Positions 23,860-35,938 of a DNA stretch of 64,000 nt are shown piece after piece; the first letter of the stretch is position 1; every line of letters starts with the position of its first letter. Source of the DNA: Daucus carota subsp. sativus (lineage: Eukaryota > Streptophyta > Magnoliopsida > Apiales > Apiaceae); assembly GCF_001625215.2 (NCBI RefSeq), contig NC_030383.2, positions 63,664,949 to 63,728,948 of the forward strand. Reading direction: 5' to 3'. The notes beneath the pieces were generated by a model. It was not told the origin of the DNA. It saw only the letters and a program-made list of their open reading frames with translations, and did no database searches. A program made the translations under genes and the position numbers.

Positions 23860-25630
23860 GTTTGGCTAGACTGATGATGGAAATAATTTTATTTCGAAGA
23901 TCATAATTGTTTTAACAGGATATTTATATTTACAATTAAATATATTAATTTAAATATTATTGATTTATTTGTAAACATTGTATTATGAATTGGCGCCGCG
24001 TGTTGATGCGCAGATGGCGATTATTTTGGGAAGCGTACGGCATTTGTCTTGTTACATAACCGGGGCCGTACTCACAGGTTGGCACTTGACTTATATTTTA
24101 TTTTTATTACATATTTTATTTTATTAAATTATACTACAGTTTTAATCTAGTTAGATGTGTAGCAGTAATTCATAGTTTTATAATAATAAATCAGATATTA
24201 AAATTAAAAAAGTTGAAGATTTAAAAATCAGAAAAATAACACTAAACTCGAATACCACTCCTCAATGTTTTTAAAATTCCTGATTTACTTAAAAATTCGT
24301 GATTAATCACTAATTAATTATTAAAAAAATCATTACACTTTAATTTGATTAAATCTTCGATCTATCAAAAAAAGTTCTGATAAATTTTCAATAAATTCTG
24401 AATCAGTATTTTTTTTCATACTAATTAGTTTTGATTCTCGATTTCTCCGAGCATAATACTATAATTTATTTCAGTCTCTGGCAAATTTTTAATTTCAGTC
24501 GAACTTTGTAATTGAAGCATGAGCAAAAACTGTTCCCAGACAAAGTAATATATGAGATGAATGTGAGTAGGAAGACACTAAATACTGTGACGGTGGTTGC
24601 AATCAGAAAAACCGAATCACACCGACTCGAGAAATAACTCTACCTCCACCTATTTATGACATTCTATCCTCTTAAATGACCCCAACATCTCATACACTTA
24701 CTCTAGTCTCTCTCCATTTCTCCCATCTATCTTAACATGATTGTAAGTCTGAAAACTCAGAGTATATTTATCTCAGGGAGTTTAATTTTTACCGGCACTT
24801 TTTTAAAATATAATTAATCCTAGATATTTATGTTTCTGGAATTGATACTCAACACTTGAACGTGAGTACATAGTAATATTTTATCATCTGTTTACATTAT
24901 TTCCGGATCATATATGAATTTTGTGAATTTTCGTATATAGGACTCGTGAAACATGAAAAAATTACATGAAAAACATTATATTAATCTACAAGATGATACA
25001 GGCTAGTCTGGAAATCAGATGTTTTGGGTAACATCAGAGATTTGGGATGTTTTAGGTCTGATCATCTTCATCCGATCCGTTGATGGTAGTGTTTGATAGT
25101 TAGCGGATTGAGTTTGGCTAAAAAACTAATTTTCAAAAAGTAATCTTGGACAATTTTTTAGGTTAGCGATTTTCATATATGTAATAAAAAAATTAATCAA
25201 ACAGTTATTTACTAAACAGTTTTACAAAAAACTGCTACTCAAAACATTTATTCTAATCAACTAGTCAGAAAATCTAATCTAATCCAATAACTGCTAACTG
25301 TTTTAATTTCTAAACAGGACCATACACGTTTTTTATTAGAACGCTGAAGCAGGTAACTGGGGGATATGATTAGTTTAACAACGTTGGATTAAACAAATAG
25401 AAGCATGGAATTAGTTGATATATTTATGCAACATCAATGTTATGGTGGTATGAAAGATGAGCATGGGTTTTTCCTTTGTCAGTTTGCAGTTCCCAACCAC
25501 GGGCACTGCATGCCGATAATCTGTTTGTCCCCCAGAAGATGGAAATCAATTCATCGTATAGCAGTATAGGTCCATATACATGCAGTTTAATACTAGATGG
25601 TCCCTAAAATGGATTTAAATCTCAAAATGG
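23860..25630. other. Gene-free stretch with an R2 repeat
   Basis: No gene was recognised. It holds a copy of repeat family R2 (24270-24465). Around 24590-24760 it is less AT-rich, but no exon could be supported there. Confidence 0.45.
24270..24465 (-). repeat. Dispersed repeat family R2, second copy
   Basis: Same orientation as the copy at 22340-22545. Shared phrases are tttgattaaa, gataaatt, aataaattctgaatc and gattctcgatttc/gattcccgatttc. Confidence 0.65.
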
Positions 25631-25632
25631 TA

Positions 25633-25944
25633 CTCCCTCCGTCCCAATCAATTCTATACAGTTTCTTTTTTGGGTTGTCCCATCATTTCTATACATTCCC
25701 AAAATAGTAACTTTTTATAATATAAAACACTACTACACCCACTACATTCTCTCACTATCTCCATTCTATAATAATATAAACACTATTATACCCACTACTT
25801 TTCTCCACTATCTCAAATTTATTATTAAATATAAATGGGTCCCACCACTATACTCACTTTTCACCCACCTTTACTCATTTTTTACCCCTTTTCTTGGTCT
25901 CCGTGTCCCAGCCATTTGTATACAAATGACTGGGACGGAGGGAG
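25633..25944. mobile_element. Stowaway-type MITE
   Basis: Ends CTCCCTCCGTCCCAATCA and TGACTGGGACGGAGGGAG are near-perfect inverted repeats flanked by TA on both sides. The element is 312 bp and AT-rich, with no coding capacity. The ends are well preserved, so it is one of the younger elements here. Confidence 0.9.
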
Positions 25945-26558
25945 TAATTCAAGTTAAGGCCACAATATTATTTAGTTATTTTTATTATCAGACACTCCAT
26001 CGCATTATTCTAGTAACGAGTAATGATAATTTTAGGGTGTTGCTAAATACAGTTCATTTTTGCTTTCTGCAGTTCGCAGATATTACAAATATGACCTTAA
26101 CCTTATTAAATGTATCAAACCCTAATAAATATGTGTTGTTGATTACAAGATGTTTACTTCTGACTACTTCTACGTACAAGCTTTGGCTAGATGCATATTT
26201 ACACGTGTATAATACTATGCTATGACACTAATTTGTAAACAATCATTTTCTTACTTTCTTGATTTAAAATTTTAAAATATTTAGATTTTAATTCTAAAGC
26301 ATGCATTCTTTTCAAAAATATATTATAAAATATAATTATCACGTTTCAATAATCTATTAGTTTTGTATATATAATATCATGAATTAATATAATTATTGAT
26401 TATTGATTATTACAGGTTCCATTCACTTTTATAAATTTTAAATACGTTTAAAATTTCGTGCAAAGAGTAATTTTATTCACAAAAAAAAAATTAAAATTAC
26501 AAGAAAAATTATTAAAAATTACTTTCATAATATTTTGTAATTTTTATTTTTGGATGAA

Positions 26559-26560
<2 letters not shown>

Positions 26561-26609
<49 letters not shown>
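26561..26609. repeat. (AT)n microsatellite
   Basis: An almost pure AT dinucleotide run of about 45 bp, inside the element at 26035-27848. Confidence 0.95.
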
Positions 26610-26612
<3 letters not shown>

Positions 26613-26768
26613 TCATATGTTATTTAAATAAAAGAATTTACGTATGCATGCACTTGCAACTAATAAGATATAAGTGTATAATGAATTAATGATGAATCGT
26701 AATTTCCAACTGTTCCATGTTAAAATATTACTGGGATTTTATAATTTTATTTATAAAAATATTTATTA

Positions 26769-27440
26769 AGTCAAATAAAAAATATATGAATAAAACTTAT
26801 ATATCCAAATTATCTTTCTAAATCCTTAATACATATTAAAGGTTCTAGACGAGTTAAAGGTTATATTATAAAAAAATCAAGTATATTCTATTTTAACTAA
26901 TATATTATATGAAACACTAGTGTAAATTTTTTAATATTTTATGTTATAGGGATTTTAGCCCATTTAGCCGTAATGGTAATTAGGGCCCGCCCGGATAGTA
27001 TAGTTTTAACTTGTTTTGATTAAATGAGAATAAACAAAATAAAAAATTAAACACATCGATAAAAAATAAAGAAGTCGATATAATTATATATAGAGTCAAG
27101 TTTTTTAATTATAAATTATACACTAAGTCAAATAAAAACTATATGAACAGATTATGTATAAAAATTATCTTTCTAAATTCTTAATACATATTAAAGGTTA
27201 TAGGCCAAATAAAATTTATATTATAATAAAATCAAGTATTTTTATTTTGACTAAAAAATTATATCAGACACTAGTATTAACTTATTAATAAAATAAAGTA
27301 TTTTATTTATAAAATTATATGTAAAAAATATGAATAAATTTTATTTATACAAATTATCTTTTTAAATTCTTAATACATATTAAGGTTAATGGTCAACTAA
27401 AGATTATATTATAAAAAAATAATCAAATATAGTCTAATAT
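26769..27440. repeat. Three diverged internal repeat copies
   Basis: Copies start near 26769, 27123 and 27310. Each contains, in order, atatgaa, aaattatctt, taaat, cttaatacatatta and gattatatt/ttatattata. The distances between copies are unequal (about 355 and 190 bp). All three are in the same orientation within the larger inverted-terminal element. Confidence 0.7.
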
Positions 27441-27859
27441 AGTCATAAAATTTTAAGTTGTTTAAATTAAAGTTGTGAATGCACAAGCAATTTTTCAACA
27501 AAAACTAAAAAGAATAAAATTAACAAGATGATAACAAATCAAATCTATTTATTAATAAATAAATAATTAGTAGACACACCGACATGAATATATTAACATG
27601 CATGTATGTATTATCAAACAAAAAGAATGTACATATTAAATAATATTCATGCATATGCATCAGTTAATAGTTGAAAAAAAAAATTTTAATATATTAGTTA
27701 ATGCTCGTATACGTAATCCAGTTCACGTGCACAAAAAATTAGGGCAGACTTTGTTTGTTTGCTAACATTAGGCAGAAGTTTAGTAAGGACACATTTGTAA
27801 TCTCCGTGAACTGTACGAAGTAATTTTGAACTGTATTTAGCAACTATGTAATTTTATTA

Positions 27860-28430
27860 TTTGATCATAGATCAATCAGGTCCAATTTAATTAACCATTA
27901 ATTACTAGGATGGTATTATCGAGTCTCGATAATTTCAGCGACTAAGATGCTTTATAGTATAGTTTCAAAAAAAAAAAAAGATGCTTTATAGTAGTTTTAA
28001 CTTAAGTGATTATTATTTTGAATTTGACTCTTATGAGAATTAATCCTGGTCTAAATCTATAATTGTGTGATGGATCGATATCATTTGCACTTCAACTAAG
28101 TGACTCCGTCCAGTTGAAATTTAACAGCCAGAAATTGGTCATTCGGCAGAAAAATTGGCTCATGATGTTGAAATTTAACTATAAATCCACTTACTAACTT
28201 GTCAACGACATGAAACAAAATAAAAAGGAATTCCTCAATCTGCGGTAGACCAATATCTATACGATTTCACCATATCGTGTGCGTGTGTATAACGACGAAG
28301 AAAGTTGCGCCACCGATTAGCTCTTACGGGACAAGCCCGTCAATTAGCGAAAGAAAATGCTAGTTTAGATATCTAATAGTGATTTCCATTTTTTCCCCTC
28401 AAATATCAGTTTATAATATTTTATTTAGGG
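27860..28430. other. AT-rich intergenic stretch
   Basis: No gene or bounded element recognised. A short duplicated phrase, aaagatgctttatagtag, occurs around 27950-27990. Confidence 0.4.
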
Positions 28431-28437
28431 GCCGTTT

Positions 28438-28675
28438 GGATGAACTTAAAATAAGTGCTTATTGCTTAAAATAAATAAGTGGAGTAGAAGTTAGAAGCAA
28501 GATAAGACTTATAAGTGATTAAAGTGTTTGGGAAATAAGCAGAAGTCCTGAGACAAAAGCTAGCATTCCTAGCTTTTTATAAGTGCTTCTTGACTTATTA
28601 CACAAACAGTACAAATAAGTGCTCATAACTTATAATCCCGGAAGCTGAACTTATAAGTGTTCCCCAAACACCCAC
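28438..28675. mobile_element. Tourist/Harbinger-like MITE
   Basis: The left end is GGGGCCGTTTGGATGAAC and the right end is AAGTGTTCCCCAAACACCC. Inward, aataagtg and cttataagt are inverted. TTA flanks both sides (28435-28437 and 28676-28678), the 3-bp target preference of Harbinger elements. Confidence 0.65.
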
Positions 28676-29293
28676 TTAGTCTCACTTATAATAATGAAAC
28701 TTTCTTTATGCACATATCTTAATAGCTATCATATTATTCAAGAAAAAATTTAATGTACGTAACCAATATTTAATTGATTTCACTCGTATTAATAATAATG
28801 AGATCCATGTATATATAAACCATTCAATTAAAAATAATTATTTATTTACTATGTCGTTTAGAGAAAAATTGAAACAAATTTTGAAACATCATTATTCAAA
28901 TGTTAAATACCATGCAGCATTACAAGTATTTTCTTTTCTTTTTTGCTAATTCACCACAAGTTAATTGTGAGTCTAGTGGGGGGTTGAATGATAATCAAAG
29001 TACTAATTGTCATTTCACCATTTGATGAGGAGATGAATCACAAATTCACAATGGCAATCGTGAGTGCACCAAAACAAGCATGGTGGTGCTCCACTCTTTT
29101 AATCTCTCTCATTTCCACACATAACAATTATTAACAAGAAGATTAATGTTTGGAGATATTTTTATTTGCAAGCCAAGTATGGGCAAACACATATATCATT
29201 GCTAGGAGATGCCCATAATTTCTTTGGAGTTGAGATTGACCAACATAAGTGGCCACCTTGTACCACATTAGTACATTGCAGATTGCACCTTTA

Positions 29294-29623
29294 GGTTGTG
29301 TTCACTTGGTTGGAATGGAATGGAGTGGGAATGGAATGAATTTTGTACTCTAACATGAGGTTGATTAGAAAAAATGTGTATAGTTTTCATTCCTTCAATC
29401 ATTCCATTCCTACTATCTAAACTAGATTTCCAACCCACGTGTTCCGGAAGGAATGCTCATTCCATTTCAACATCATGTTTCCTTGTGATCTTTATCACAA
29501 GCAATTTAAATTCATTCGTATTTAGTCATTATTATCTTATACTTTCTTCTTTCTTAATAAAACTTTTATATAATTTTTCATTCCATTCTCCCCTCGTTCC
29601 ATTCAATCCAAATGAACACAACC
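29294..29623. mobile_element. Tourist/Harbinger-like MITE
   Basis: The left end, GGTTGTGTTCACTTGG, is mirrored by the right end, CCAAATGAACACAACC. A perfect TTA duplication lies at 29291-29293 and 29624-29626. It is 330 bp with the inward repeat ggaatggaatgg/ccattccattc. The open frame at 29374-29640 is a by-product of the element. Confidence 0.8.
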
Positions 29624-29639
29624 TTAGTGTTTTATCTTA

Positions 29640-30590
29640 GCCAGTCAAATTCAACAACCAAATGGTTCAACTTGCACCGGGTAGAACGAGGAGGCGGGGT
29701 TTTACTCATAAGCTAAAAAAAGTGTATGGTTTATAAATGAAAATTAATTTATAATTTATATACTTGAATAAATTTTTTAACTTTTATATCTTATTAGATG
29801 TAGAAAAGTCATTTTTAAGTGATTTTATATATTTAAATTTTAAGAAAAACAGTTTAAAAAAATTATGATTTTCAAATTCATAGATTTTGTCTTCCAATTC
29901 GGAATTCAGCATATAACTTCAAAACACTTTTAATAACTTATAAGTTTAAACTAACTTTTCACTTATAATTCATTTCTTTATTTTAACCAATAAGTCACTC
30001 TTTTTAAGCACAGTCAAACGACCTCAATATATTATTACTAAGCCCTTAAATTTATATTAGGTGCTAATTGCTATAATTAAATCCACTCGAATATTCCAGA
30101 CTTTTCATTGTTGTCTATGACTAAAATTTGTGAAGAATTTATTAATATTTCTTTTTCTTTTTAACATCATTAGCCGAATTTAAATCACAAAATTCACATG
30201 TGCTTTCCCATGCCGAATATGGCAAAAATTGCAATATAATCGTTGCAAGGAGCACAAAATATAAGTCTTTAAAATGCGAATCCTGGATGACAATTAATAG
30301 TTGACTATTTAAGAAAAAAGAATAGAATATCAAGCTTACAAATGAATATAAATAATTGTATAGGAAGAAAACAACCTTCTTCTCAAAGAAAATAAATAGG
30401 CTCCATGATGAGGCATGTGAGGTAGAATCTGCCTACTGTCATGAACCCTAATTAATTTCACATGGGCACCTACATGGGTATGTGCATAGCCTATCTATTA
30501 ATTTTTCAAATAATAATCTTGAAATTAATGGTCATTTTGTCATAACCCATACATAAATACATGATCATGTATTACCTAAAAAAAATGATA
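29640..30590. other. AT-rich intergenic stretch
   Basis: No gene recognised. Around 29690-30030, inverted phrases (cataagct, acttataa, caataagtcac) suggest a decayed MITE, but no ends could be placed. Confidence 0.4.
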
Positions 30591-30599
30591 TTACAGAAA

Positions 30600-30730
30600 T
30601 CGTATCTCGGAACTGGTATGTTAATATATCGATTCAGTATTTAATACAGATTCATCCAAGATTTTTGGACAAACCAGAAATTTGTAGTCAAATCAGAATG
30701 TTATCAATAAATTGATGTTATATTTTTAAC
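30600..30730 (+). repeat. Dispersed repeat family R2, partial copy
   Basis: Resembles 38258-38455 through gttaatatatcgattcag, agatttttgga, agtcaaatcagaa and aataaattg, in the same orientation. It is shorter and more diverged than the other copies. Confidence 0.45.
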
Positions 30731-30883
30731 GGGAAGGGGATTTTTAGAGCACAATTGTAGCAATAACTCTGTCTCTGGTGACATCTCCGATGTGAGAATA
30801 AAAACGATTTTTAGAAAAGTAGAAAAAAGAGAGTAAATGAAATTATTTTTAAATATATATTTATCTTATGATTTATTAACTTA

Positions 30884-30910
30884 TAACCCGTGCAAGGCAC
30901 GGGAGCTTTT
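30884..30910 (-). repeat. Helitron-like terminal hairpin
   Basis: On the minus strand, CCCGTGCCTTGCACGGG is a strong hairpin followed by TTATAAGTT. This resembles the 3' end of plant Helitrons, but the closing CTAG is not intact, so it is probably a relic. Confidence 0.4.
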
Positions 30911-31214
30911 TAATTATTTGGAAACTTTTTAAATGGTGTACAAAAATTTTAAGTTATAAATAATAAATTAAAATTTTTAATTAAATAAAATGTGAAATTA
31001 TGATTTGTTTGTAAGTTAGAACTGTTGTAAAGATATATAATTTTTATATGTTGTTGGTATAATTTAACATTTTATCTTAAATTTTAGTTGAATCGAATCC
31101 AAAATATTGAGTTTCCATGATTTAACGGTTGAGTAACTTAATCTTACACATTTGTCTTTAATAATAAAAATATTTATTTTGGATTAAAAAAAATTATACA
31201 CACGTAAAAGACAG

Positions 31215-31391
31215 AATTTGTTTTGGATTCAGAAAAGGAATTATAAACATGAAAGTAGATATCAGTTATCTTATGAAACAGATGTTAATTTTGTTATAAT
31301 TTTATTTGTTCAATATACGATCCAACGGATGATAAGCTTTTGGACCATACAACTATGCGACCAAATTATCTCCCATACGCTTATTATATAT
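31215..31391. repeat. Dispersed repeat R3, copy interrupted by Helitron-like end
   Basis: Aligns with 34868-35055 over about 180 bp. Shared phrases are ttgttttggattcagaaaa, gtagatatcagtt, aatatacgatccaacggatg, gcgaccaaattatct and acgcttattatatata. Similarity stops exactly where CTAGC of a Helitron-like terminus begins. Confidence 0.8.
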
Positions 31392-31392
31392 A

Positions 31393-31430
31393 CTAGCTTA
31401 TACCCCGTACAATACACGGACGGTTAATAT
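31393..31430 (-). mobile_element. Helitron-like 3' terminus
   Basis: Read on the minus strand the segment is CCGTGTATTGTACGGGG, a hairpin, then TATAAGCTAG followed by T. That is the expected Helitron 3' end and insertion context. The other end of the element to the right could not be found. Confidence 0.5.
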
Positions 31431-31818
31431 ATTTGTTATTTTATCCTATATATTTTAAATTTACATAATTGTATTGTAAAAATAAAATTATGATAGAATA
31501 ATGCGGTTAAATAAATGTTTTATTTAACAGTTGGATGAATTCTTCATAATTAAGTCCGTCAAATGGCTAATTAAAAATTAGGTTGAACATATATATTTTA
31601 ACGAGAAAGTTAATTTTTTTTTTTACATGTTATAATTTAAGGAGGCCTATAAACTCAGATATAAACTAACTAATTGAACTTTTGATATTTCGTTATTAAT
31701 AATTAATAATATGATATAAAACATATTATAATTTAAAGGGATGCATGAAACCAAATATCAACCCATCATACTAACCTAAATTTAATGTTTTGGTTTAATT
31801 AATTGATAATAAAAAATA

Positions 31819-32708
31819 GAGCTATATGCAATTGGCACCCCTTATGTTTGGACATAATGCACATTGCACCTAATAGTTCCTAGACTTTTAACCTGTAGAC
31901 ACTTTGCATCCTTTCCGTTAATTTCTGCCGTTATTGTTAATTTTTGCAGGGGCATTTTGGGATATTTAATTATATTTAATTAAAATCAGACCTTTATTTA
32001 AATTTTCAGACCATCTAAACGATATTTTTCGGAAACACTTAAAGAACGAAGGTTGTAGTGAATAAAAAAATCTTCTTAAAACTATAAGTTTCAAAATTTT
32101 CGTAATTCTTTTTATAATTATTCTAAAAAAAATTCAAAAATTAGAAATCTTGTAAAAATGAACAATCGTTTTTAAATAATTATTTATATTTTGAAGCTTA
32201 TTGTTTTAAAAAGATCTTTTTATTCTCTACAACTTTCGTTCTTTAAATTTTTCCGAAAAATATTATTTAGATGGTCAGAAAATTTAAATAAAGGTCTGAT
32301 TTTAATTAAATATAATTAAGGGGGTGTTTGGATGATTGGTGGGAATGGGAATGGGGGGTATGGAAATGGAGGGTATAGGAAATGGTAACCCAAGGGGTGT
32401 GGAGGTATTGATTTACCCTTCACGAGGGAATGAGGTTCCCATTCCAAGCAAAAATTTTACTAATCCAAACACAATGTATGGGTATTAGGTTCTGATTCCC
32501 GTTAACCGAGCTCATTAACCATCAACCAAACGCCCCCTAAATTTCCCAAAATGCCCCTGCAAAAGTTAACGGTAACGGCGGAAATTAACGGAAAGGGTGC
32601 AAAGTGTCCACGGGTTAAAAGTCTGGGGCTGCAAAGTGTATTTTCTAAAACTATTAGGTGCAATGTGCATTATGTCCAAACATAAGGGATGCCAATTGCA
32701 TATAACTC
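31819..32708. mobile_element. Palindromic Mutator-like MITE with 9-bp target duplication
   Basis: The two halves are near-perfect inverted copies of about 320 bp. Left end GAGCTATATGCAATTGGCA pairs with right-end complement GAGTTATATGCAATTGGCA. The match continues inward through tatgtttggacataatgcac, the ttaatttc(t/c)gccgtta segment and aaaatcagacctttatttaa, to a centre near 32150. A perfect 9-bp duplication TAAAAAATA flanks it (31810-31818 and 32709-32717), as for Mutator-type insertions. It encodes no transposase. The right arm is interrupted by a Tourist element. Confidence 0.9.
32320..32537. mobile_element. Tourist/Harbinger MITE nested in the Mutator-like element
   Basis: Starts GGGGGTGTTTGGATGATTGG and ends AACCAAACGCCCCC, with TAA on both sides (32317-32319 and 32538-32540). 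Removing it would restore continuity of the host element's right arm with its left arm. It therefore inserted later. Confidence 0.85.
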
Positions 32709-32984
32709 TAAAAAATATACTATACAATGTTATAAATTCAAGACCTCTGTGGGTCGAATACCAACCGATTCACCAAACTCAACTAACTGACCAACTAACT
32801 GAACGTTTTATTTTCGGCTTTAACAGTGTAATAATATATAATATGTGATATATTTGTAATATTTCTTTTAATGTGAAATCATTAGAGTATTTAAAAATAA
32901 TGTTATTAATGTATTTTGGTTGAATAATATCACATGTTATTTATTAATAATTATATTTAATGATATTATATTTTTATATATATG

Positions 32985-33490
32985 TTGCTTGTGTTAATCG
33001 TAAAAACTCGATTTTTTTTGGTTAGAAAATCTAAAAAAGATAATGCGTTTTGATTAAAAAGATAATTACTATGTTGCTCGATGTTATTTTAGAAGATTGA
33101 GTTTTTTTAGTTAAAAAATATATATAAGATAATTTATTTTAGTTAAAAAGAATAATTAGTTACATAGATAGGCCCGTACTTTGGCCCAGATACCAACCGC
33201 GCAACCTATATAATAATGCTCCCTCTATTTTTTTATTATTTGACATTTAGAGTTTTAGCACACATGTTTAGGTATAAATATGTCGCCCATGTCCGTATTA
33301 ATTGTAAAAGATTGATTTTTTAGTTAGAAAATTTATAAAAAGATAATATATTTTAGTTAAAAAAGTAATTACCATGTTTTTCCTTTTTTTTATTAGAAGA
33401 TTGAATTTTTTAGTCTGAAATATAAGAAAGATAATATATTTTAATCAAAAAGAATAATTGGTTATATAAATAAATCCGTACTTTGGCCCA
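32985..33490. repeat. Diverged tandem duplication of about 300 bp
   Basis: The series gattgattttttagttagaaaa / gataat..ttttagttaaaaa / attagaagattga / aaaaagaataattggtta / ccgtactttggccca occurs at about 33000-33188 and again at about 33300-33490. The offset is about 300 bp. Short further pieces (ggttatatagat) follow at about 33510-33545. Confidence 0.7.
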
Positions 33491-33818
33491 AATTAAAAAA
33501 AAAAAATTGGTTATATAGATAGGCCCAGAATAATTGGTTATATAGATTGACCGACCAAACTTTTAATGTTTCGGCTTTAATAGTACTAGCACTGCTTGAG
33601 AATTTTAAGTCATTAAAATTAAGAGAATCAACTTCAACTTTAAAGATAAAGTAATTAATTTGGCTACACGTTTTAAATTTACCCTACTTGTATCTTTCTT
33701 TCAGATGTTGTATTAATTAAATGAAATATATAAAACAATTGTAACTATCAGTTCCATAAATTTTTACTAATATTAAGTTTCCCAAATGCTTTCCACACGA
33801 GCACAAAAACAATAGTTA

Positions 33819-34132
33819 TAGAGGCGGATCTTGATAGGGGTAAGAGGGGTCAGTCGACCCCCTTAAATTTTTGTCTTTAATTTTAAATAATTACATAATG
33901 TCGTGCAACGGTAAAAAATTACATAATCTGAATATAAAATTTTTTGTTTTCTATTTTATCATTTTGGTATCTACCATTCTAATCAAAGTGGACATGAATT
34001 ATTTATATTGTGATACGGTAAAGAATTACATAATTTAATATTAAATTTTTTTTCCTGTGTTTATTCCAGTTTTTCATCGTTACAAAATATTGTATACGAC
34101 CTCTTATGCTTTCGGAGCTGAATCCGCCACTG
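33819..34132. mobile_element. hAT-type element
   Basis: Left end TAGAGGCGGATC pairs with right-end complement CAGTGGCGGATTCAG. The flanks are near-identical (atagttat at 33812-33819 and atagttaa at 34133-34140, 7 of 8 bases), consistent with an 8-bp target duplication allowing one base of uncertainty. It is about 314 bp and non-coding. Confidence 0.6.
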
Positions 34133-34551
34133 ATAGTTAATAACCAATGTTTCTAAGGAATTTTAATGCTCCAATATAACAATAACAATCAAAAGATGTG
34201 AAATAATCACATATAACTACTCGAAGACCATATCATTAGTCGATGTTCTGGCCAGTGCAATAGTGCAAGAGCCTGTCCACGGTAGTCAAACTACCACCAA
34301 TAGCGACAAAACTCCCGAAAGACAACCCAGCATAAGTCCGCTACGTCTGCAAATTTACATTACAAATTAATACAAATCCACATTATAAATGATCAATATA
34401 AAAGACTGAATTAACAAAATAAAGCAATGTTATGCATGATACAAGTCTTTCCTATCTGATGCTACTTCACTTAATTGATATTTTCAAGTTTTTTTTGCTA
34501 AATATAAATTCACTGATGACTAAAAAAGAACATGGTACAGGTAATACCCTG

Positions 34552-34719
34552 GCGTAAAAAGATTTCACTTAATTGATATGTTCTAAAAAAAATTTATTGA
34601 AAAATTCGATGATGACACCCAAACGTAAAAAGATAGCGTAAAAAGATTTCACTTAATTAATATGTTCTAAAAAAAATTTATTGAAAAATTCGATGATGAC
34701 ACCCAAACGTAAAAAGATA
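34552..34719. repeat. 84-bp tandem duplication
   Basis: Two adjacent 84-bp units beginning gcgtaaaaagatttcactta and ending acgtaaaaagata. They are identical except for about one base, so the duplication is recent. Confidence 0.9.
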
Positions 34720-34867
34720 GCAATCAACTACACATAAAATTAAAGCAATAGTAATTCAAGCCTACCAAACTGAAACAAGTATAAATATATCACTAATAAA
34801 AAATATTATAATTGGTATAAAAAATTGTTTAAGTGGACATCATGTTAAACACAATCATATACTTATA

Positions 34868-35055
34868 TATAGAAAATTGTTTTGGATTCAGAAAAAAGAT
34901 TATAAACATGCAAGTAGATATCAGTTGCCTTATATAATTAGAAGTTAATTTTGTTCAAATCTAACACTGCTTATTTGTTCAATATACGATCCAACGGATG
35001 ATAAACTTTTAGACCATGCGACCAAATTATCTTCCTTACGCTTATTATATATAAG
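34868..35055. repeat. Dispersed repeat R3, uninterrupted copy
   Basis: Partner of 31215-31391. Here the phrase acgcttattatatata continues into agtatataat without a Helitron-like terminus. It can serve as an approximate empty-site reference for that insertion. Confidence 0.75.
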
Positions 35056-35548
35056 TATATAATATAATTAGTATATATTTAAGATCAACCGAAATTTATA
35101 AAAAGAAAAGAGCCAGAAATAATCTCGGCCAGGCCGCAAAAGTGGACTAGCATTGTGGGTATATTTTTTTTTAGCCCAGCAAGATATTAAGAAAATACTC
35201 CAGTCTCCAAATGGCCTAGTTTTGGGCCGTAGAGTAATTCTATTATATGGGCTGGACGTTCATTTTATCTCTCCACCTGACTTGGCTTTTAGAATCCATT
35301 TAAATTTGCATCCAACGATGAATGATTTATGCATCTTTGTCACTTCGTCATTTAACTAGAATTCGAGAAGTATAATTAATAAATTGAACATCTAATATTC
35401 GAGTTCAAATTAAAGAGTTGGCTAGAAATTAAAAGATTGTTTAAATTCGAAACCAGCTTATGCATCTAGTATTGGGGTTCCAAGTTTTGTTTGAACACCC
35501 AAAAATATATTTTGATGTCGTATTATAACGATGAGTACAACTAATTTA

Positions 35549-35938
35549 GAGCAAGTCCAAAAATGTTTTAAATTGATTTCTTAACTAAAATTTTAAGACA
35601 TTTGAAACAAATAAGTGTTCTGACAATAACAATGTCCTGGTGGTGTCTTAACATCATGTCTTATTTTTGAGGCACCACCACGTATGCCTTAAATCATTTT
35701 TATCAATAAAAAAATGATTTTCTTCTATTTGAACACATCTCTCTCCTCTCTCAATTTCATTTCCCTCCAATAATACTTCAAATCTATCACTATTTTAATA
35801 ATAACAAACAATAATAATACATATTGTTTAAGTTGATATACGAGGATGATGTCGTAAATCATTCGAATACTGTTTTTTATTATATTTTTAAGGCATTTGT
35901 TGTTAGGAGTTAAGACATTATTGGACATGGACTTGCTC
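35549..35938. mobile_element. Harbinger-like MITE with TTA duplication
   Basis: Left end GAGCAAGTCCAAAAATG pairs with right-end complement GAGCAAGTCCATGTCCAATA. TTA lies on both sides (35546-35548 and 35939-35941). It is 390 bp. The minus-strand frame at 35725-35997 falls mostly inside it and is not a gene. Confidence 0.75.

Larger units (their letters stand above)
26035..27848. mobile_element. 1.8-kb inverted-terminal element of unknown class
   Basis: The left end (GTTGCTAAATACAGTTCA, then gattacaaatatg-like sequence and gacctta) matches the reverse complement of the right end over about 75 bp. The element is flanked by an 8-bp direct repeat, TAATTTTA, at 26027-26034 and 27849-27856. It encodes no recognisable protein. 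Inside are a long (AT)n tract and three diverged copies of a unit of about 170 bp. The 8-bp duplication fits a hAT- or Mutator-like element, but the ends match no family I recognise. Confidence 0.65.

Noticed and set aside
29374-29640. 88-codon plus-strand frame
   Set aside because: It is almost wholly inside a Tourist-type MITE and has no protein features.
33216-33300. A gctccctctattt phrase like a Stowaway end
   Set aside because: No inverted partner or second TA border was found.
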